64,000 bases of DNA from Thermus amyloliquefaciens (GTDB lineage Bacteria; Deinococcota; Deinococci; Deinococcales; Thermaceae), in the NCBI RefSeq assembly GCF_000744885.1, contig NZ_JQMV01000003.1, positions 496,001 to 560,000 on the forward strand, read 5' to 3'. The position numbers and the translations under genes were made by a program. The notes beneath the pieces are model-generated. The model was not told the DNA's origin. It did not search any database and saw only the letters and a program-made list of their open reading frames with translations. Positions 24,858-39,249 of the stretch are shown here, in pieces (positions within the stretch are counted from its first letter, which is position 1; each line of letters starts with the position of its first letter).

Positions 24858-26263
24858 GCGCCACCTCCGAGGATCTTGGCAAAGGCCTCCGCCAGGGGCT
24901 TAAGGCCCTTTACGAAGAACCCGGGGAAGATCCCCATGAGGACCAAGGCGGCCACCGCCAGGACGGCAAAGGGCCACTCCCTCCCCTTCAGGTCCTCCGT
25001 CCTTTGGCCACCCACCTCCCAGAAGACCTTCTGGAAGGCGGTAAGGGCATAGGCGGCCCCGGCGATCACCGAGAGGAAGGCGAGGGCGGTGAGCCAGGGG
25101 CTGGTCTTGTAGGCGCCGAGGAGGGTCATAAGCTCCCCAGGAAAGCCGGAAAGGCCGGGAAGCCCCACCATGGCCAGGAAGAGGAAGAGGGCCAGGGCGC
25201 TCAGGCCGGGGGCGCTTTCGGCCAGGCCCCGGAACCGGCCGATCTCCAGGGTGTGAAGCCGCGCGTGCAGCCGGCCTGCCAGGAGGAAGAGCCCTCCCGT
25301 GTAGACGCCGCTGGCCGCCAGGAGGTAAAGCCCCCCCAAGGCGCCTTCCGGGGTGCCGGAGAAGACCCCCAAGGCCGCCACCCCCATGTGGGAAACCCCG
25401 GCGTAGGCCAAAAGGGTCTTGAAGTCCTTGGCGGAGAAGGCCACCCAGGCGCCGTAGAGGGCGGAGAGGGCCGCCAGGAAGAGGAGAAGCCCCTGGAGCT
25501 CCGCAAAGCCCCCAGGGGCGAGGGGGATGGCGAAGCGGAAGAAGGCGAAGACCCCCACCTTGTACAGGGTGCCCAGGGCGTCCGCCAGCCCCGAGGGGTG
25601 GTTTTCCTGGTGGAACGGGGGAAGCCAGGCGTGCAGGGGGAAAAGGGGCGTTTTGATGGCGAAGGCCAGGGCGAAGCCCAGAAATACCCAGAAGGCGGCG
25701 CCTTCCCCAACCGGGTGGGCCAGGAGGTCCTCGAGGAGGAAGCTGGGGCTTCCCCCCAGGGCCTTCACCGCCAGGATGGCGGCCAGCATGGGCAAAGACC
25801 CCGCCAGGGTGAAGAGGAGGAAGGTGTAAAGGGCCTTAACCCGCCCCTCACCGCCATAGAGGAAGAGCATGAGGAGGGCGGGGATGAGGGCCGCCTCAAA
25901 GAAAAGGTAGAAGACCAAAAGGTCCCGGGCGGCGAAAAGCCCCAGGAGAAGGCCGGACATGAGGAGGGCCAGGCCCAAGAACCGGCCTTCCACCTGCGCC
26001 ACCAAAGCCCCCAGGAAGACGGTGAGGCCGATGGTGAGAAAGAATAGGGCGGCAAGCCCGTCTAGCCCAAAGGCCCAGTAAACCCCGAGCCCAGGAAGCA
26101 GGGGAAGGGTTACCTCATGGGCCACCCCCCCCGGGTGGGTGAGGAAGAGGTACAGGTTGAGGAGGAAGCTTAAGGCCCCGCCCAGGACCCCCAGGGTGCG
26201 GGGAAGGCCCAAAAGGAGGAGGATGCCGAAGACAACGGGTAGAAGAATCGCCAGGATTACCAC
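24854..26263 (-). CDS. nuoM: NADH dehydrogenase subunit M (Nqo13)
   Basis: A 469-residue antiporter-like proton-channel subunit. The proton-path motif [21 protein letters not shown] and the [15 protein letters not shown] helix are clear, with about 14 membrane helices. It overlaps nuoL by 7 nt and nuoN by 4 nt. Confidence 0.95.
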   Translation of the reverse strand: MVILAILLPVVFGILLLLGLPRTLGVLGGALSFLLNLYLFLTHPGGVAHEVTLPLLPGLGVYWAFGLDGLAALFFLTIGLTVFLGALVAQVEGRFLGLALLMSGLLLGLFAARDLLVFYLFFEAALIPALLMLFLYGGEGRVKALYTFLLFTLAGSLPMLAAILAVKALGGSPSFLLEDLLAHPVGEGAAFWVFLGFALAFAIKTPLFPLHAWLPPFHQENHPSGLADALGTLYKVGVFAFFRFAIPLAPGGFAELQGLLLFLAALSALYGAWVAFSAKDFKTLLAYAGVSHMGVAALGVFSGTPEGALGGLYLLAASGVYTGGLFLLAGRLHARLHTLEIGRFRGLAESAPGLSALALFLFLAMVGLPGLSGFPGELMTLLGAYKTSPWLTALAFLSVIAGAAYALTAFQKVFWEVGGQRTEDLKGREWPFAVLAVAALVLMGIFPGFFVKGLKPLAEAFAKILGGGA

Positions 26264-28077
26264 CGCATCACCCCCAGTAGCACCAAAGCGCCCAGCACGA
26301 AGAGCAGGGCGTAGACCCTTAGGTAACCGGTCTGCAGGCGGGCGATCCCTTGGCCCAGGTTCCGCACCGCCCCGCCGAGGCCGAAATAGCCCCGCAGAAG
26401 GCCCGTATCCCCCGCGAAGAGGGCTTCCGCTAGGGCCTTCAGGGGGTTCACCAGGAGGGCGTTGTACACCCGGTCGACAAAGAAGCTTTCCCGGCTCCAG
26501 GCCTCAAAGGTGAGGTACCAGGCGGGGAAGGCCTTTCGCTGGAAGAAGGTATAGCCGAGCCAAAGCCCCAAGAGGGCCACCGCCCCCGAGAGGGCGATGA
26601 GGCCCCATTCGGCGCCCACGGAGAGGTGGTGGGCCTCCACCTCCGCCAAGGTGGGCTTGAGGAAGGGCTCGAGGAGATTGGGCAGGGGATGGGGCAGGGC
26701 CAGGTACCCCGCCAGCACCGAGCCCAGGGCCAGGAGGTGGTTGGGCCAGAGCATCACCGCGGGGGCCTCGTGGGGGTGGTGGTGGCCCCGCTCCTCCCCC
26801 AGGAAGACCAGGACGAACCAGCGCATGGCGTACATGGCGGTGAGCACCGCCACGAAGAGTGCCCCCAGGTAAAAGCCCAACCCGCCGAAGGGGTAGGTGA
26901 GGGTGGCGGTGAGGATGGCGTCCTTGGACCAGAAGCCGGAGAGAAGGGGAAGGCCTCCCAGGGCCAAGGCCCCGATGAGCCCGTGCCACCGGGTCTGGGG
27001 CAGGTGCTTCCAAAGCCCGCCCATCTTGCGCACGTCCTGTTCCCCGCCCAGGGCGTGGATCACGCTTCCCGAGGCCAGGAAGAGGAGGGCCTTGAAGAAG
27101 GCGTGGGTGAAGACGTGGAAGAGGGCCACCCAGTAGGCCCCTACCCCCGCCGCCAGGAACATGTAGCCCAGCTGGCTGATGGTCGAGTAGGCCACGATCT
27201 TCTTGATATCGGTCTGGCCAAAGGCGGAAAGGGCTCCGTAAAGGGCGGTGAGGAGGCCTATGACGGCGATGGTGTAGGAAACGTCGGGGAGGTTGGCGTA
27301 GAGGAAGGAGCTCCTGGCCACCAGGTAGACCCCGGCGGTCACCATGGTGGCCGCGTGGATGAGGGCGGAAACGGGGGTGGGGCCGGCCATGGCGTCGGGA
27401 AGCCAGACCATGAGGGGCACCTGGGCGCTTTTCCCCACCGCCCCCAGGAAGAGGAGGAGGCCCGCCAGGGCCAGGAGGCTCGGGTTCTTCAGGGGGCCTT
27501 CCAGGGCTTCCTTGAGCTCGCTGATGGAAAGCGTGCCGTAAAGGGCCCAGAGGATGGCCATGCCCAGCATGAAGCCCAGGTCCCCGATGCGGTTCACGAT
27601 GAAGGCCTTGCGGGCGGAGTCGGCGTACTGGGCGTTCTTGTACCAGAAGCCGATGAGGAGGAAGCTGGCCAGGCCCACCCCCTCCCAGCCGATGAACATC
27701 ACCGGGTAGCTGTCGGCCAGGACCAGGGTGAGCATCATGGCGATGAAGAAGTTGAAGTAGGCAAAGAAGCGGCTGTAGCCCGGGTCCCCCGCCATGTAGC
27801 CGATGGCGTAGACGTGGATGAGGAAGCCCACCCCGGTGACGATGAGGAGCATGAAGCCCGAGAGGTTGTCCAAGAGGAGGCTGAAGGGGATTCCCGGGAG
27901 CCACTCCGCCTCAAAGCGGGCCCCCCCGGCCAGGAGAAGCCCTGTCCCCACCAGGAAGGAGGCCAGGACCAAAAGCGAGGCGATGACCCCGGGTAGGGGT
28001 TCGCGCATCCGCTTTCCCAAAAGCCCTAGAAGGGCGAAGCCCAAAAGGGGCAGGAGAACGGTCACAAGAAGCCACAT
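26257..28077 (-). CDS. nuoL: NADH dehydrogenase subunit L (Nqo12)
   Basis: The largest membrane subunit, 606 residues, with 14 core helices and the C-terminal lateral helix that runs along the membrane arm. [25 protein letters not shown] and [16 protein letters not shown] are diagnostic. A His-rich loop (GHHHPHEAP) lies near residue 435. It follows nuoK by 2 nt. Confidence 0.95.
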   Translation of the reverse strand: MWLLVTVLLPLLGFALLGLLGKRMREPLPGVIASLLVLASFLVGTGLLLAGGARFEAEWLPGIPFSLLLDNLSGFMLLIVTGVGFLIHVYAIGYMAGDPGYSRFFAYFNFFIAMMLTLVLADSYPVMFIGWEGVGLASFLLIGFWYKNAQYADSARKAFIVNRIGDLGFMLGMAILWALYGTLSISELKEALEGPLKNPSLLALAGLLLFLGAVGKSAQVPLMVWLPDAMAGPTPVSALIHAATMVTAGVYLVARSSFLYANLPDVSYTIAVIGLLTALYGALSAFGQTDIKKIVAYSTISQLGYMFLAAGVGAYWVALFHVFTHAFFKALLFLASGSVIHALGGEQDVRKMGGLWKHLPQTRWHGLIGALALGGLPLLSGFWSKDAILTATLTYPFGGLGFYLGALFVAVLTAMYAMRWFVLVFLGEERGHHHPHEAPAVMLWPNHLLALGSVLAGYLALPHPLPNLLEPFLKPTLAEVEAHHLSVGAEWGLIALSGAVALLGLWLGYTFFQRKAFPAWYLTFEAWSRESFFVDRVYNALLVNPLKALAEALFAGDTGLLRGYFGLGGAVRNLGQGIARLQTGYLRVYALLFVLGALVLLGVMRW

Positions 28078-28079
28078 GC

Positions 28080-28367
28080 TTACCCCCTAAGCTCCGATAG
28101 ATCGTCCACCGCGGTGCTCTCCCGCTGGCGGAAGATGGACACGATGAGGCCGAGGCCCACCGCCACCTCGGCGGCGGCGATGGCGATGACCATGAGGGCG
28201 GCCACCTGCCCCTCCAGGCCGAAGGCCCGGGCGAAGCCCACCAGGGAGAGGTTGGCGGCATTCAGCATGAGCTCGATGGAGAGGAAGACCAAAATGGCGG
28301 TCCTGCGGGTCAAGACCCCATAGACCCCCAGGGCGAAGAGCAGGGCGGAGGCGTAAAGGTAGCTCAC
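28080..28367 (-). CDS. nuoK: NADH dehydrogenase subunit K (Nqo11)
   Basis: A 95-residue protein with three helices and the membrane glutamate in [13 protein letters not shown] that takes part in proton transfer. The start overlaps nuoJ by 4 nt. Confidence 0.95.
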   Translation of the reverse strand: MSYLYASALLFALGVYGVLTRRTAILVFLSIELMLNAANLSLVGFARAFGLEGQVAALMVIAIAAAEVAVGLGLIVSIFRQRESTAVDDLSELRG

Positions 28368-28903
28368 CGCACCACCTCCTTCTCCTCCTTGCGCTCCTCA
28401 GGGCTCAGGGCATCCAGGGGGCGGGCGGGTTGCACCAGGGCCACCGCCACCACCGTGGCCGCCATGAGGAGGAAGCCCACCGCCAGAAGCACCAAGAGCC
28501 AGTCCCCGTAAAGGAGGGGCCCCAGGGCCTGGGGCAGGCCCCCCTTCAAATCCTGGGTGAAGGCCAGGTTCAGGCCCCAAAGCCCCGAGAGGAGGACCAA
28601 GGCTACCCCCAGGGCCAGGAGGGCCGCCAGGGGACGGCTTCGCACCAGGGGGTCAAAGCCCACCTCCCCCTGGGCGGCGTAGAGGAGCATGATCACGAAG
28701 AGGAAGAGGACCACGATGGCCCCGGCGTAGACGATGATCTGAATGAAGCCCAGGAAGCGGGCGTCCAGGGCCATGTACACCCCGGCCAGGACCAGGAAGT
28801 TGGCGATGAGGGCCAAGGCGGCGTGGATGGCGTTTCGCAGGCTCACCACCAGGACCCCGGTGGCGAGGAGCAGGAGTACGGCCAAGGCTTCCCAAGGGCT
28901 CAC
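28364..28903 (-). CDS. nuoJ: NADH dehydrogenase subunit J (Nqo10)
   Basis: A 179-residue five-helix subunit. [21 protein letters not shown] is the conserved third helix, whose pi-bulge links quinone reduction to pumping. A hydrophilic tail ([14 protein letters not shown]) follows the last helix. It overlaps nuoI and nuoK by 4 nt each. Confidence 0.95.
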   Translation of the reverse strand: MSPWEALAVLLLLATGVLVVSLRNAIHAALALIANFLVLAGVYMALDARFLGFIQIIVYAGAIVVLFLFVIMLLYAAQGEVGFDPLVRSRPLAALLALGVALVLLSGLWGLNLAFTQDLKGGLPQALGPLLYGDWLLVLLAVGFLLMAATVVAVALVQPARPLDALSPEERKEEKEVVR

Positions 28904-29448
28904 CGCTTCCCTCCTTCCGTGGGGGCCTTGAAGCCCTCCAACTCGGGCCGCACGTAGGGCACCACGTAGCCGGGCTTCACCGCCTTACCGGTGATCTTGG
29001 CCTCCCGGCGCTGGGGCTTGGTGCCCACCACGTCCACCAGCATGTCCTCCTTGCCGTAGATGAGGTCGGAGTACTCGTAGTCGGCCATCTCAAAATCGTA
29101 GCCCAGCACGATGGCCCCGGTGGGGCAGGCCTCCTCACAAAGCCCGCAGAAGATGCACCGGAGCATGTTGATCTCGTAGACCTTGGCGTAGCGCTCTCCC
29201 GCCGAGACCGGGTTCTCCGGGTCGTTTTCTGCGGGCTCCACGTAGATGGCGTAGGCGGGGCAGGCGGCGGCGCAGAGGGAGCAGCCGATGCACTTCTCCA
29301 GGCCATTGGGGTGGCGGGTGAGCACGTGGCGGCCGTGGAAACGGGGCTTGAGGGCCACGGGGGCGTCGGGATAGGGGACGGTTACCGGCTTGGAGAACAG
29401 GTACTTGAGGGTGATGCCGAGGCTCTGGGCCAGGGCCTTAAGGGTCAT
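28900..29448 (-). CDS. nuoI: NADH dehydrogenase subunit I (Nqo9), two 4Fe-4S clusters
   Basis: A 182-residue ferredoxin-like subunit carrying clusters N6a and N6b in [16 protein letters not shown] and [16 protein letters not shown], which hand electrons toward NuoB. It lies between nuoH and nuoJ with 4-nt overlaps. Confidence 0.97.
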   Translation of the reverse strand: MTLKALAQSLGITLKYLFSKPVTVPYPDAPVALKPRFHGRHVLTRHPNGLEKCIGCSLCAAACPAYAIYVEPAENDPENPVSAGERYAKVYEINMLRCIFCGLCEEACPTGAIVLGYDFEMADYEYSDLIYGKEDMLVDVVGTKPQRREAKITGKAVKPGYVVPYVRPELEGFKAPTEGGKR

Positions 29449-30536
29449 GCGCCACCTCCTTTACGGGCGGGTTTGGGGCTAAACATCACCGCCCCCAGAA
29501 GGGCCAAGAGGGCGGCCAAGGAGAGGTAGAGGAGGTAGGAGCGGGGAAGGTCCAGGGCCACCACCAAGGCGGTCACCAGGAACCAGACCAGGGCCACCGG
29601 GAAGAGGAAGCCCCAGCCAAAGCGCAGAAGCTGATCGTAGCGCAACCGGAACCAGGTGGCCCGGATCCAGATGAAGAGGAAGAGGAAGAAGGCGATCTTG
29701 AGGAACATCCAGAGGTAGGGCACCTCGAGGAAGGGCATGGTCCAACCCCCCAGGAAGAGGGTGGGGATCAGGGCGCTGGCGGTGATGAAGTGGATGTACT
29801 CGGTCATCTGGAACAGGGCCCACTTGATGGAGCTGTACTCCGTGTGGTACCCCCCCACCAGCTCCTGCTCCGCCTCGGGCAGGTCAAAGGGGGTGCGGGC
29901 GGCCTCCGCCAGGGCGGCGATGGCGTAGAGGAGGAAGGCGGGGAAGGCGTAGAGGGCTAGCCAGCCGTGTTCCTTCTGCCAGTTCACGATGTCGTTCAGG
30001 TTGAGGCTTCCCACCAGGAGCACGGGGGAGAGGAGGGCCATGCCCAGGCCCAGCTCGTAGGAGATGAGGCTGGCGGAGGAGCGCAAGGAGCCCAGGAGGC
30101 TGTACTTGCTTCCCGAGGCCCAGCCCGCCAGGAAGATCCCGTAGATAGCCATCTCGCTCACGGCGAAGAGGTAAAGGAGGCCCAGGTCCAGGTTCAGGAC
30201 CCAGGGCTGGTAGCCGAAGAAGCTTCCCGGGGGGCCGAAGGGGATGGCCCCAAAGGCCAAGAGGGCAAAGACCACGCCGATCAAAGGGGCCAGGACAAAA
30301 AGCACCTTGTCCGCCCGCTCCACCACCAGGTCCTCCTTGAAGATGCTCTTGATGGCGTCGGCGATGGGCTGGAAGAGGCCAAAGGGCCCCACCCGGTTGG
30401 GGCCCAGGCGGACCTGGAAGCGGGCGAGCAGGCGGCGCTCAATGAGGGTCATGAAGGCGAAGGCGGTGAGGAGGCCCACCACCACCAAAAAGGCCTTCAG
30501 GGCCACCATCCAGTAAGGGTCCACGGGGTAGCTCAT
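29445..30536 (-). CDS. nuoH: NADH dehydrogenase subunit H (Nqo8)
   Basis: A 363-residue eight-helix subunit that forms the quinone chamber with NuoD and Nuo[25 protein letters not shown] and [25 protein letters not shown] are its strongest signatures. It overlaps nuoG and nuoI by 4 nt. Confidence 0.96.
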   Translation of the reverse strand: MSYPVDPYWMVALKAFLVVVGLLTAFAFMTLIERRLLARFQVRLGPNRVGPFGLFQPIADAIKSIFKEDLVVERADKVLFVLAPLIGVVFALLAFGAIPFGPPGSFFGYQPWVLNLDLGLLYLFAVSEMAIYGIFLAGWASGSKYSLLGSLRSSASLISYELGLGMALLSPVLLVGSLNLNDIVNWQKEHGWLALYAFPAFLLYAIAALAEAARTPFDLPEAEQELVGGYHTEYSSIKWALFQMTEYIHFITASALIPTLFLGGWTMPFLEVPYLWMFLKIAFFLFLFIWIRATWFRLRYDQLLRFGWGFLFPVALVWFLVTALVVALDLPRSYLLYLSLAALLALLGAVMFSPKPARKGGGA

Positions 30537-32886
30537 GCTTCACCTCCCGCGGGCACCAGGAGCCTGGCCTGGACCCGCCGACCGGCGAGGGGCGAAAGGG
30601 CGGAGAGGTAGAGGAAGCCCTTGGGCAGGTCTTCCCGGAAGACCACCTGGGCCACCACCTGGCCCATGGGGCCCTCCACCGCCACCTGGCCCCCTTCGGG
30701 CAGGGCCTCGGCCCGGGCGGTTTCGGGATGGACCCAGAGTTCGGGGCGGACCGCCTGCCGCACCCTGCCCGTGAGCTGCTTCTCCCGCCACATGGTGGGC
30801 TTGAGGTAGACCTGGCCCTCCTGTCCCTTAGGCCGCAGGGCCCGGGTGCGGTGGGCGAGGAGGCCCATGGGAGGGGGTACCTTTCTCGCCCTCATCTCCC
30901 GCTCCGCCTCCCGCTGGAGGCGGAAGGGGGGCTTCACCCCCAGGGCCTCCGCCAGGAGGGCCAGCACCTGCAGGGCGCCCTCCGCCTCCCCGTTCTCTAT
31001 GGGGGCAGGGGAGAGGGGGAGGACGCGGCCTTCCAGGTTCACCACGTGCCCCCGCTTTTCGTAGAAGGTGGGGGCGGGGAGGACCACGTCTGCGTACCGT
31101 TCCGCCAGGGGGTGGAGGTGGCTTAGGTGCATCAGGAGGAAGCGTTTGCCCTTAAGGGCCTCCTCCGGGGGTACATAGCCGTAGTAGGCGTAGGGGCTTC
31201 CGGGCTCGTCCCAGGCGGCACCCCCTTCCCCGGGCCAGACCCCCATGGCCTCGAGGCCCCGGGCGTTGGCCGCCGGGGTCATGGCCAGGACCTTGGCCCC
31301 CTTGCGCTCCGCGAGGAGCCTTGCCCGCTCGGCGGCCACCGCGTCCTGGAGGACGCCCGCCCCCAGGATGAGGACGGGGCTTTGCGCCTTCTCCCAGGCC
31401 TTCTTGGCCCTTTGCACCGCCTCGCCCCCCTCCTTCTCCCCCAGGAGGGCCAAGAGGATCTCCCGCTCCTCCCCGGGGGCATGGACCTGGTGGATGGCCG
31501 CCCATTTCATGAGGGGGGTGCGGTAGGGGGCAAACAGGGCCATCTTGTCCAGGCGCCTGGGCATCCTCTCCTTGATGGAGAGGTCGGCGAAGGGGGTGCC
31601 GTGGGCGAAGCGCTGGGGGGGCTTGAGGTCGCGCACGAACTCGGAAAGGCGCAGGTGGAGGAGGGGGGCCTCCTCCGTGGGGTCCCCCAGGACCAGGGCG
31701 AAGTCGGCCCGCAGGAGTTCCTCCAGGGTGGCGGGCGCAAAGAGGCTGGCCGGGGCGGCGGTGCGGCCCTGGAAGTCCAGGTGGGGGGTGGCGAGGGCCT
31801 TGGCCAGCTCCGCCGCCATGAGGCCCTCCTCGAGGGTGGCGTCGTGGCCCAGGTAGATCCCCACCTCCTGCCTCCTGGCCCCCGCAAGGCCCTCCCGGAT
31901 GGCGGCGAAGGCCTCCTCCCAGGTGGCCTCCTGGAGCCTCCCGCCCTTGCGCACCAGGGGGGTCTTGAGGCGGTCCTGGTCCGCCCACTCGTGGCCGAAG
32001 CGGCCCGCGTCGCAGAGCCAGATCTCGTTCACCTCGGGCACCTCCCGGGCCCGGATCCTTAGGAGTTCCCCGCTACGGGTGTCCGCGGTGATGCCGCACC
32101 CCACGCTGCAGAGGGCGCAGGTGGTGGGGGTCTCCTCCATCTCCCAGTTGCGGGCCCGGAAGCGGGCCGTGAGGTCCAGAAGGGCCCCCACCGGGCAGAT
32201 GTCGGTGATGTTCCCGGAGAACCCCGAGGGGAGGCCGAAGTCCATGGTGCCGATGAAGGTGTGCCCTCCCCGCTCGATGAAGTCCAGCACCTCGTCCCCG
32301 GGGATTTCCTCAAAGTAGCGCACGCAACGCTTGCAGTGGATGCACCGCTCCCGGTCCAGCACCACGAAGGGGGAGAGGGGGTGGTGCTTGTCCACGTGGC
32401 GGCGGGTGAACTCAAAGCGGGTGTAGACGGGGAGGGCCAGGGGCTCCTTCTGGTAGTACTTCTCGTAAAGCCCGTACTCCACCGTGCGGTCCTGGAGCTC
32501 ACAGGCCCCGCCCTTGTCGCAGGTGGGGCAGTCCAGGGGGTGGTTGAGGAGGGTGAACTCCACCATCCCCGCCTGGGCCTCCCGCACCACCTCGGAGAGG
32601 GTGTCCACCACCATCCCGTCCGCCACGGCGGTGACGCAGCTGGCCGCCAGCTTGGGTTGCCAGGCGATCTCGGGCTCCCCCCTTTCGTTCAGCAGGGGCT
32701 TGCCGTCCGGGCCCCGCTTGGGGAGGCCGATCCGGACCAGGCACATGCGGCAGGCCCCGATGGGGGAGAGGTGCTTCTCCGAGCAGAAGAGGGGCACGTC
32801 GTACCCCGCATGGAAGACCGCGTCCATGACGCTGGTCCCCGGGGGTACCTCCACGATCCGGTCGTTCACCTTGACCCTGACCACCT

Positions 32887-32896
<10 letters not shown>
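30533..32896 (-). CDS. nuoG: NADH dehydrogenase subunit G (Nqo3)
   Basis: The 787-residue large Fe-S subunit. The N-terminal 2Fe-2S and 4Fe-4S ligands appear in [27 protein letters not shown] and [14 protein letters not shown] further CALCSVGCG with a later Cys in WLCDAGR supplies the extra cluster N7, found in only some bacteria. The C-terminal half is a molybdopterin-oxidoreductase-like domain without the cofactor. It overlaps nuoF and nuoH. Confidence 0.95.
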
Positions 32897-34196
<1,300 letters not shown>

Positions 34197-34200
<4 letters not shown>

Positions 34201-34742
34201 ACCTCCACCTCGTGCACGTGGTGCCCGCACTTGCCGGGAAGCTCGATCTCCTCCAGGCGCTTGCCGGCCCTGAGCCCCTCGAGGAGGGCCCTAAGCCTGG
34301 CCCGGGTCACGCACTCCACATAGGGTTCGTCGTTCACCTGGACCACGGGGGCCGTGTGGCAGCTGCCCAGGCACTCCACCTTCTGCACGCTGAAAAGGCC
34401 GTCCGGGGTCACCTCCCCCGGGCCGATGCCCAGCTCCTCCGTGAGGTAGTCCCAAAGCTCCTCGGCCCCGGCCAGCTTGCAGGAAAGCGTGGCGCAGACC
34501 TGGAGGTGGTACCGCCCCGTGGGCACGAACTGGTAGTAGGAGTAAAAGCTCGCCACCCCCATGACCTCCGTGGCCGTGGTGCCCACCAGCTGGGCGATCT
34601 CCTCTATCCGCTCCGGGCGGATCCAGCCCTCCTCCTGTTGCACCCGCCGCAAAAGGGGCATGATGGCGGAGCGGCGCCCTTCCGGTGGGTACTTGGCAAA
34701 GGTTTCCTCCAGGAAGTCCTGCTTGTCGTCAAAGAATCCCAT
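34197..34742 (-). CDS. nuoE: NADH dehydrogenase subunit E (Nqo2), 2Fe-2S
   Basis: A 181-residue thioredoxin-like subunit with cluster N1a ligands Cys83, Cys88, Cys124 and Cys128 (CATLSC and CLGSC). The length matches T. thermophilus Nqo2. It precedes nuoF with a 4-nt overlap. Confidence 0.96.
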
Positions 34743-34750
34743 CTTCCCTC

Positions 34751-35971
34751 CTATCGGTCCACGTCGCCCATCACCGGGTCTAGGCTGGCGATGATGGCCA
34801 CCATGTCGGCCACCTGCTCCCCCTTGCAGGCGTAGGGGAGGCTTTGCAGGTTCACGAAGCTGGGGGCCCGCACCTTGACCCGGTAGGGCATGCTCCCCCC
34901 GTCGGAGACGATGTAGTACCCCAGTTCGCCCCTGGCGGATTCCGTGGGCACGTAGACCTCGCCCTTGGGGGGATGGAAGCCCTCGGTGTAGTGCTTGAAG
35001 TGGTAGATGACCGCCTCCATGGAGGTCTCCAGGAGGTGCCTGGGGGGCGGGGTGATCTGGGGGTTGGGGTCCCGCACCGGCCCCGGCTCCAGCCTCTCCA
35101 GGGCCTGCTGGATGATCTTCACCGACTCCCGCATCTCCCGGATGCGGATGAGCATCCGGTCAAACACGTCCCCGTGCTCCCCCAGGGGCACGTCAAACCG
35201 GTAGGTCTCGTAGCCCCCATAGGGATAGGCCTTGCGCACGTCGTAGTTCACCCCGCTGGCCCGCAAGGAGCCCCCGGTGAGGCCCAGCCCGATGGCCACC
35301 TCAGGGGGGATCACCCCCACCCCCCGGGCCCGTTCGTAGAAGATGGGGCTTTCCGCAAAGAGGGCCTCGTACTCGTCGATGCGGTGGGGCAGGACCTGCA
35401 AGAGCTTCTTCAGCTCGGGCACGAACTCCTCGGGAAGGTCCTCCTTGACCCCGCCGATGCGGATGTAGTTGTGGTGGAAACGCTGGCCCGTAACCCACTC
35501 AAAGAGGTCCAGGATGGCCTCCCGCTCGCGGAAGGCGTAGAAGAAGGGGGTGAGGGCCCCCAGGTCCAAAAGCCCGGTCCCCAGGAAGACCAGGTGGCTG
35601 GCCAGGCGGGAGAGCTCGTTCAGGATGATGCGGATGGTCTGGGCTCGAGGCGGCACCACGGCCCCCACCAGCTTCTCCACCGCCAGGGCGTAGGCCAGGT
35701 CGTGGGCGAAGGAGTGGAGGTAGTCCATCCGGGGCGTATACGTGATCACCTGCGTATACGTCCGGTTCTCCATGTTCTTCTCAAAGCCCGTGTGGAGGTA
35801 GCCGATGTGGGGCACCAGGTCCAGGACCTCTTCGCCGGAGAGGGTCACCACCACCCGCAAGACCCCGTGGGTGGAGGGGTGCTGGGGGCCCACGTTGAGG
35901 GTCATCACCTCGGTGCGGAGCTCCTTAGGCTCCTCCGCCACCTCTAGGTCCAGGTCCAAGTAGTCCTTCAT
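34751..35971 (-). CDS. nuoD: NADH dehydrogenase subunit D (Nqo4)
   Basis: A 406-residue 49-kDa-type subunit lining the quinone site. [14 protein letters not shown] holds the quinone-contact His and the Tyr appears in the [17 protein letters not shown] segment. Its SD (GGGAGG) and upstream spacer belong to a 36-bp repeat also found before purK. Confidence 0.96.
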   Translation of the reverse strand: MKDYLDLDLEVAEEPKELRTEVMTLNVGPQHPSTHGVLRVVVTLSGEEVLDLVPHIGYLHTGFEKNMENRTYTQVITYTPRMDYLHSFAHDLAYALAVEKLVGAVVPPRAQTIRIILNELSRLASHLVFLGTGLLDLGALTPFFYAFREREAILDLFEWVTGQRFHHNYIRIGGVKEDLPEEFVPELKKLLQVLPHRIDEYEALFAESPIFYERARGVGVIPPEVAIGLGLTGGSLRASGVNYDVRKAYPYGGYETYRFDVPLGEHGDVFDRMLIRIREMRESVKIIQQALERLEPGPVRDPNPQITPPPRHLLETSMEAVIYHFKHYTEGFHPPKGEVYVPTESARGELGYYIVSDGGSMPYRVKVRAPSFVNLQSLPYACKGEQVADMVAIIASLDPVMGDVDR

Positions 35972-35975
35972 TTAG

Positions 35976-36012
35976 CCTCCCTAGCCAACCTAGCCCCTGC
36001 TGGGGCCCTTTT
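35976..36012 (-). repeat. Stop-start junction repeat, copy A (nuoC/nuoD)
   Basis: About 37 bp nearly identical to 50741-50776. On the minus strand it reads AAAAGGGCCCC, a short loop, GGGGCTAGG, TTGG, CTAGGGAGG: a GGGCCCC/GGGGC hairpin followed by a CTAGG direct repeat and a Shine-Dalgarno sequence. It carries the nuoC stop codon and ends 5 nt before the nuoD ATG. Confidence 0.7.
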
Positions 36013-36625
36013 CTCCCTTGGCCTTGGTGAGATCGGCCCAAAGGGCCCGGTACCCCTTGCGGCTCCCCCCCCGGTACCAGGTGGGGCCGGGGTTCTTGCC
36101 GGTGAGGGCGGCCCGGAACTCGCTTGGCACGATGAACCTCCCCTCGCGGAAGAGGGTGGGGGTTTCCCCCAAGGGGAAGTCCTTGCGCAAGGGGTGGCCC
36201 TCGAGGTCCTCCGGGGTCAGGATCTTCCTGAGGTCCGGATGCCCCTCAAAGACGATGCCGAATAGATCGTAGACCTCCCGCTCCAGGAAGCCCGCGCTCC
36301 CCCAAAGGTCGGTCACCGTGGGGAGCCTGGGGTCCTTCTCCGGCACATAAACCCGCACGAAGAAGCGGCTCCCGTCCCCGTCGCCCCACCCCGGCATGGA
36401 GACGAGCTCGTAGACCACGGCGAAGCGCTCGGGCTTGGGGTCCGGGAACTCCAGGTAGTCTAGGCCCACGATGTCCGCCAGGTAGTTGAACCCCAGGGCC
36501 TTGTAGTGGGCCATTTCCTCCTTGAAGGCCTCCCGGGGCACCACCACCCACAGGTTCCCGAGCCCGTTGTCCTCCACGGCGTAGCCCTTGGTCCGGGCCT
36601 CCTCTAAAACCACCTGAAGCCGCAC
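35990..36625 (-). CDS. nuoC: NADH dehydrogenase subunit C (Nqo5)
   Basis: A 211-residue 30-kDa-type subunit with the signature ERELYDLFGI-like stretch LEREVYDLFGIVFEGHPDLRK. The last residues (EKGPSRG) and the TAG stop are formed by the junction repeat, so the C-terminus may be a few residues longer than in relatives. It starts 3 nt after nuoB. Confidence 0.95.
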   Translation of the reverse strand: MRLQVVLEEARTKGYAVEDNGLGNLWVVVPREAFKEEMAHYKALGFNYLADIVGLDYLEFPDPKPERFAVVYELVSMPGWGDGDGSRFFVRVYVPEKDPRLPTVTDLWGSAGFLEREVYDLFGIVFEGHPDLRKILTPEDLEGHPLRKDFPLGETPTLFREGRFIVPSEFRAALTGKNPGPTWYRGGSRKGYRALWADLTKAKGEKGPSRG

Positions 36626-36628
36626 GCT

Positions 36629-37174
36629 TCACCCCCTCGTCCGCCGCCAGGCGGCCACCGGGGGAAGCTTCTCCCCCCGCTCGTTCACCGCCTGGCCCCG
36701 CACCTTCTTCTGCAGCTGCATCACCGCGTAGATGAGGGCCTCGGGGCGCGGCGGGCAACCGGGCACATAGACGTCCACCGGCACCACCGAGTCCACGTTC
36801 TGCACGATGGCGTAGTTGTTGAACATCCCCCCCGAGCTGGCGCAGGCGCCCATGGAGATCACCCACTTGGGGTCGGGCATCTGCTCCCAGACCCGGCGCA
36901 TCACCGGGGCCATCTTCTTGGAAAGCCTTCCCGCCACGATCATCACGTCCGCCTGGCGGGGGCTTGCCCGGAAGACCTCGCTTCCGAAACGGGCCAGGTC
37001 GTTTCGGGCATCGGTGGAGGCCATCATCTCAATGGCGCAGCAGGCCAGGCCAAAGGTGGCGGGCCAGAGGCTGTTGGAGCGGCCCCAAGCCACCAGCTTC
37101 TCCAAGGTGGTGAAGAGGATGCCCTCCCGCTCCAACTCCTGCACGTCCCGCTCAAACAGGTCCTTCAGTGCCAC
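36629..37174 (-). CDS. nuoB: NADH dehydrogenase subunit B (Nqo6), cluster N2
   Basis: A 181-residue subunit that ligates the terminal cluster N2 via the tandem Cys45-Cys46 ([10 protein letters not shown]), with further Cys in MGACASSGG and [13 protein letters not shown] 37174 is chosen because it precedes [10 protein letters not shown], the recognised Nqo6 N-terminus; it lies 10 bp inside the nuoA end. Confidence 0.95.
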   Translation of the reverse strand: MALKDLFERDVQELEREGILFTTLEKLVAWGRSNSLWPATFGLACCAIEMMASTDARNDLARFGSEVFRASPRQADVMIVAGRLSKKMAPVMRRVWEQMPDPKWVISMGACASSGGMFNNYAIVQNVDSVVPVDVYVPGCPPRPEALIYAVMQLQKKVRGQAVNERGEKLPPVAAWRRTRG

Positions 37175-37524
37175 CGCATCACCCCCTTCCACCACTCGTA
37201 AAGGAAGCCCACGAAAAGGAGCAGGGTGAAGCCCGCCACGCCCAAGAAGCCGTAAAGGCCCAGGGTGCCTGCGCTCACCGCATAGGGCCACAGGAAGGCC
37301 ACCTCCACGTCAAAGAGGATGAAGAGCATGGCCACCACGTAGAAGTGCACGGGAAAGCGCCTGACCTCCCCCGCGGGGTCATTCCCCGACTCGTAGGGCA
37401 TCAGCTTGGCCTTCCCCGGTTTCTTGGGACCCAGGAGGGCCCCCACCACCAGGGCTGCCGTCCCGATGAAGAGGGCCACTCCCAGATAGATCAGGATGTT
37501 CACGTACTCCGCTATTGGCGCCAA
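37165..37524 (-). CDS. nuoA: NADH dehydrogenase subunit A (Nqo7)
   Basis: A 119-residue three-helix subunit, first gene of the operon. YESGNDPAG is the family signature and [12 protein letters not shown] the conserved helix. The start is a TTG (37524) preceded by AGGAGGGG 4 nt upstream, so initiation of the operon may be weak by design. Confidence 0.94.
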   Translation of the reverse strand: MAPIAEYVNILIYLGVALFIGTAALVVGALLGPKKPGKAKLMPYESGNDPAGEVRRFPVHFYVVAMLFILFDVEVAFLWPYAVSAGTLGLYGFLGVAGFTLLLFVGFLYEWWKGVMRWH

Positions 37525-37598
37525 GGTCCCCTCCTTTCGTGCATCTTGTCACGAGGAGGAAGCCCAAAACCCCCAAGCCCCCTCCTCATTTCCCGCCC

Positions 37599-37604
37599 AT
37601 CTTA
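37599..37604 (-). promoter_or_regulatory. Candidate -10 box of the nuo operon
   Basis: TAAGAT (within TGATAAGAT) lies 74 nt before the nuoA TTG in the 167-bp gap after ksgA. No good -35 at 17 bp; TTTGTC is 15 bp away. Confidence 0.35.
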
Positions 37605-37634
37605 TCACCCCACCTCCAGGACAAATGGGCCAGG

Positions 37635-37664
37635 CTACACCACGGGGGCGGCTCATCGGTGTAG
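37635..37664. promoter_or_regulatory. Inverted repeat CTACACC...GGTGTAG upstream of the nuo promoter
   Basis: CTACACC (37635-37641) and GGTGTAG (37658-37664) form a 7-bp inverted repeat with a 16-nt centre. The same half-sites form a contiguous palindrome TACACCGCGGTGTA at 37693-37706, overlapping the ksgA stop. Possible binding sites for a dimeric regulator of nuo. Confidence 0.4.
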
Positions 37665-37691
37665 GGCTTTTGCTTATCGGTCGGGAGACTC

Positions 37692-39245
<1,554 letters not shown>

Positions 39246-39249
<4 letters not shown>
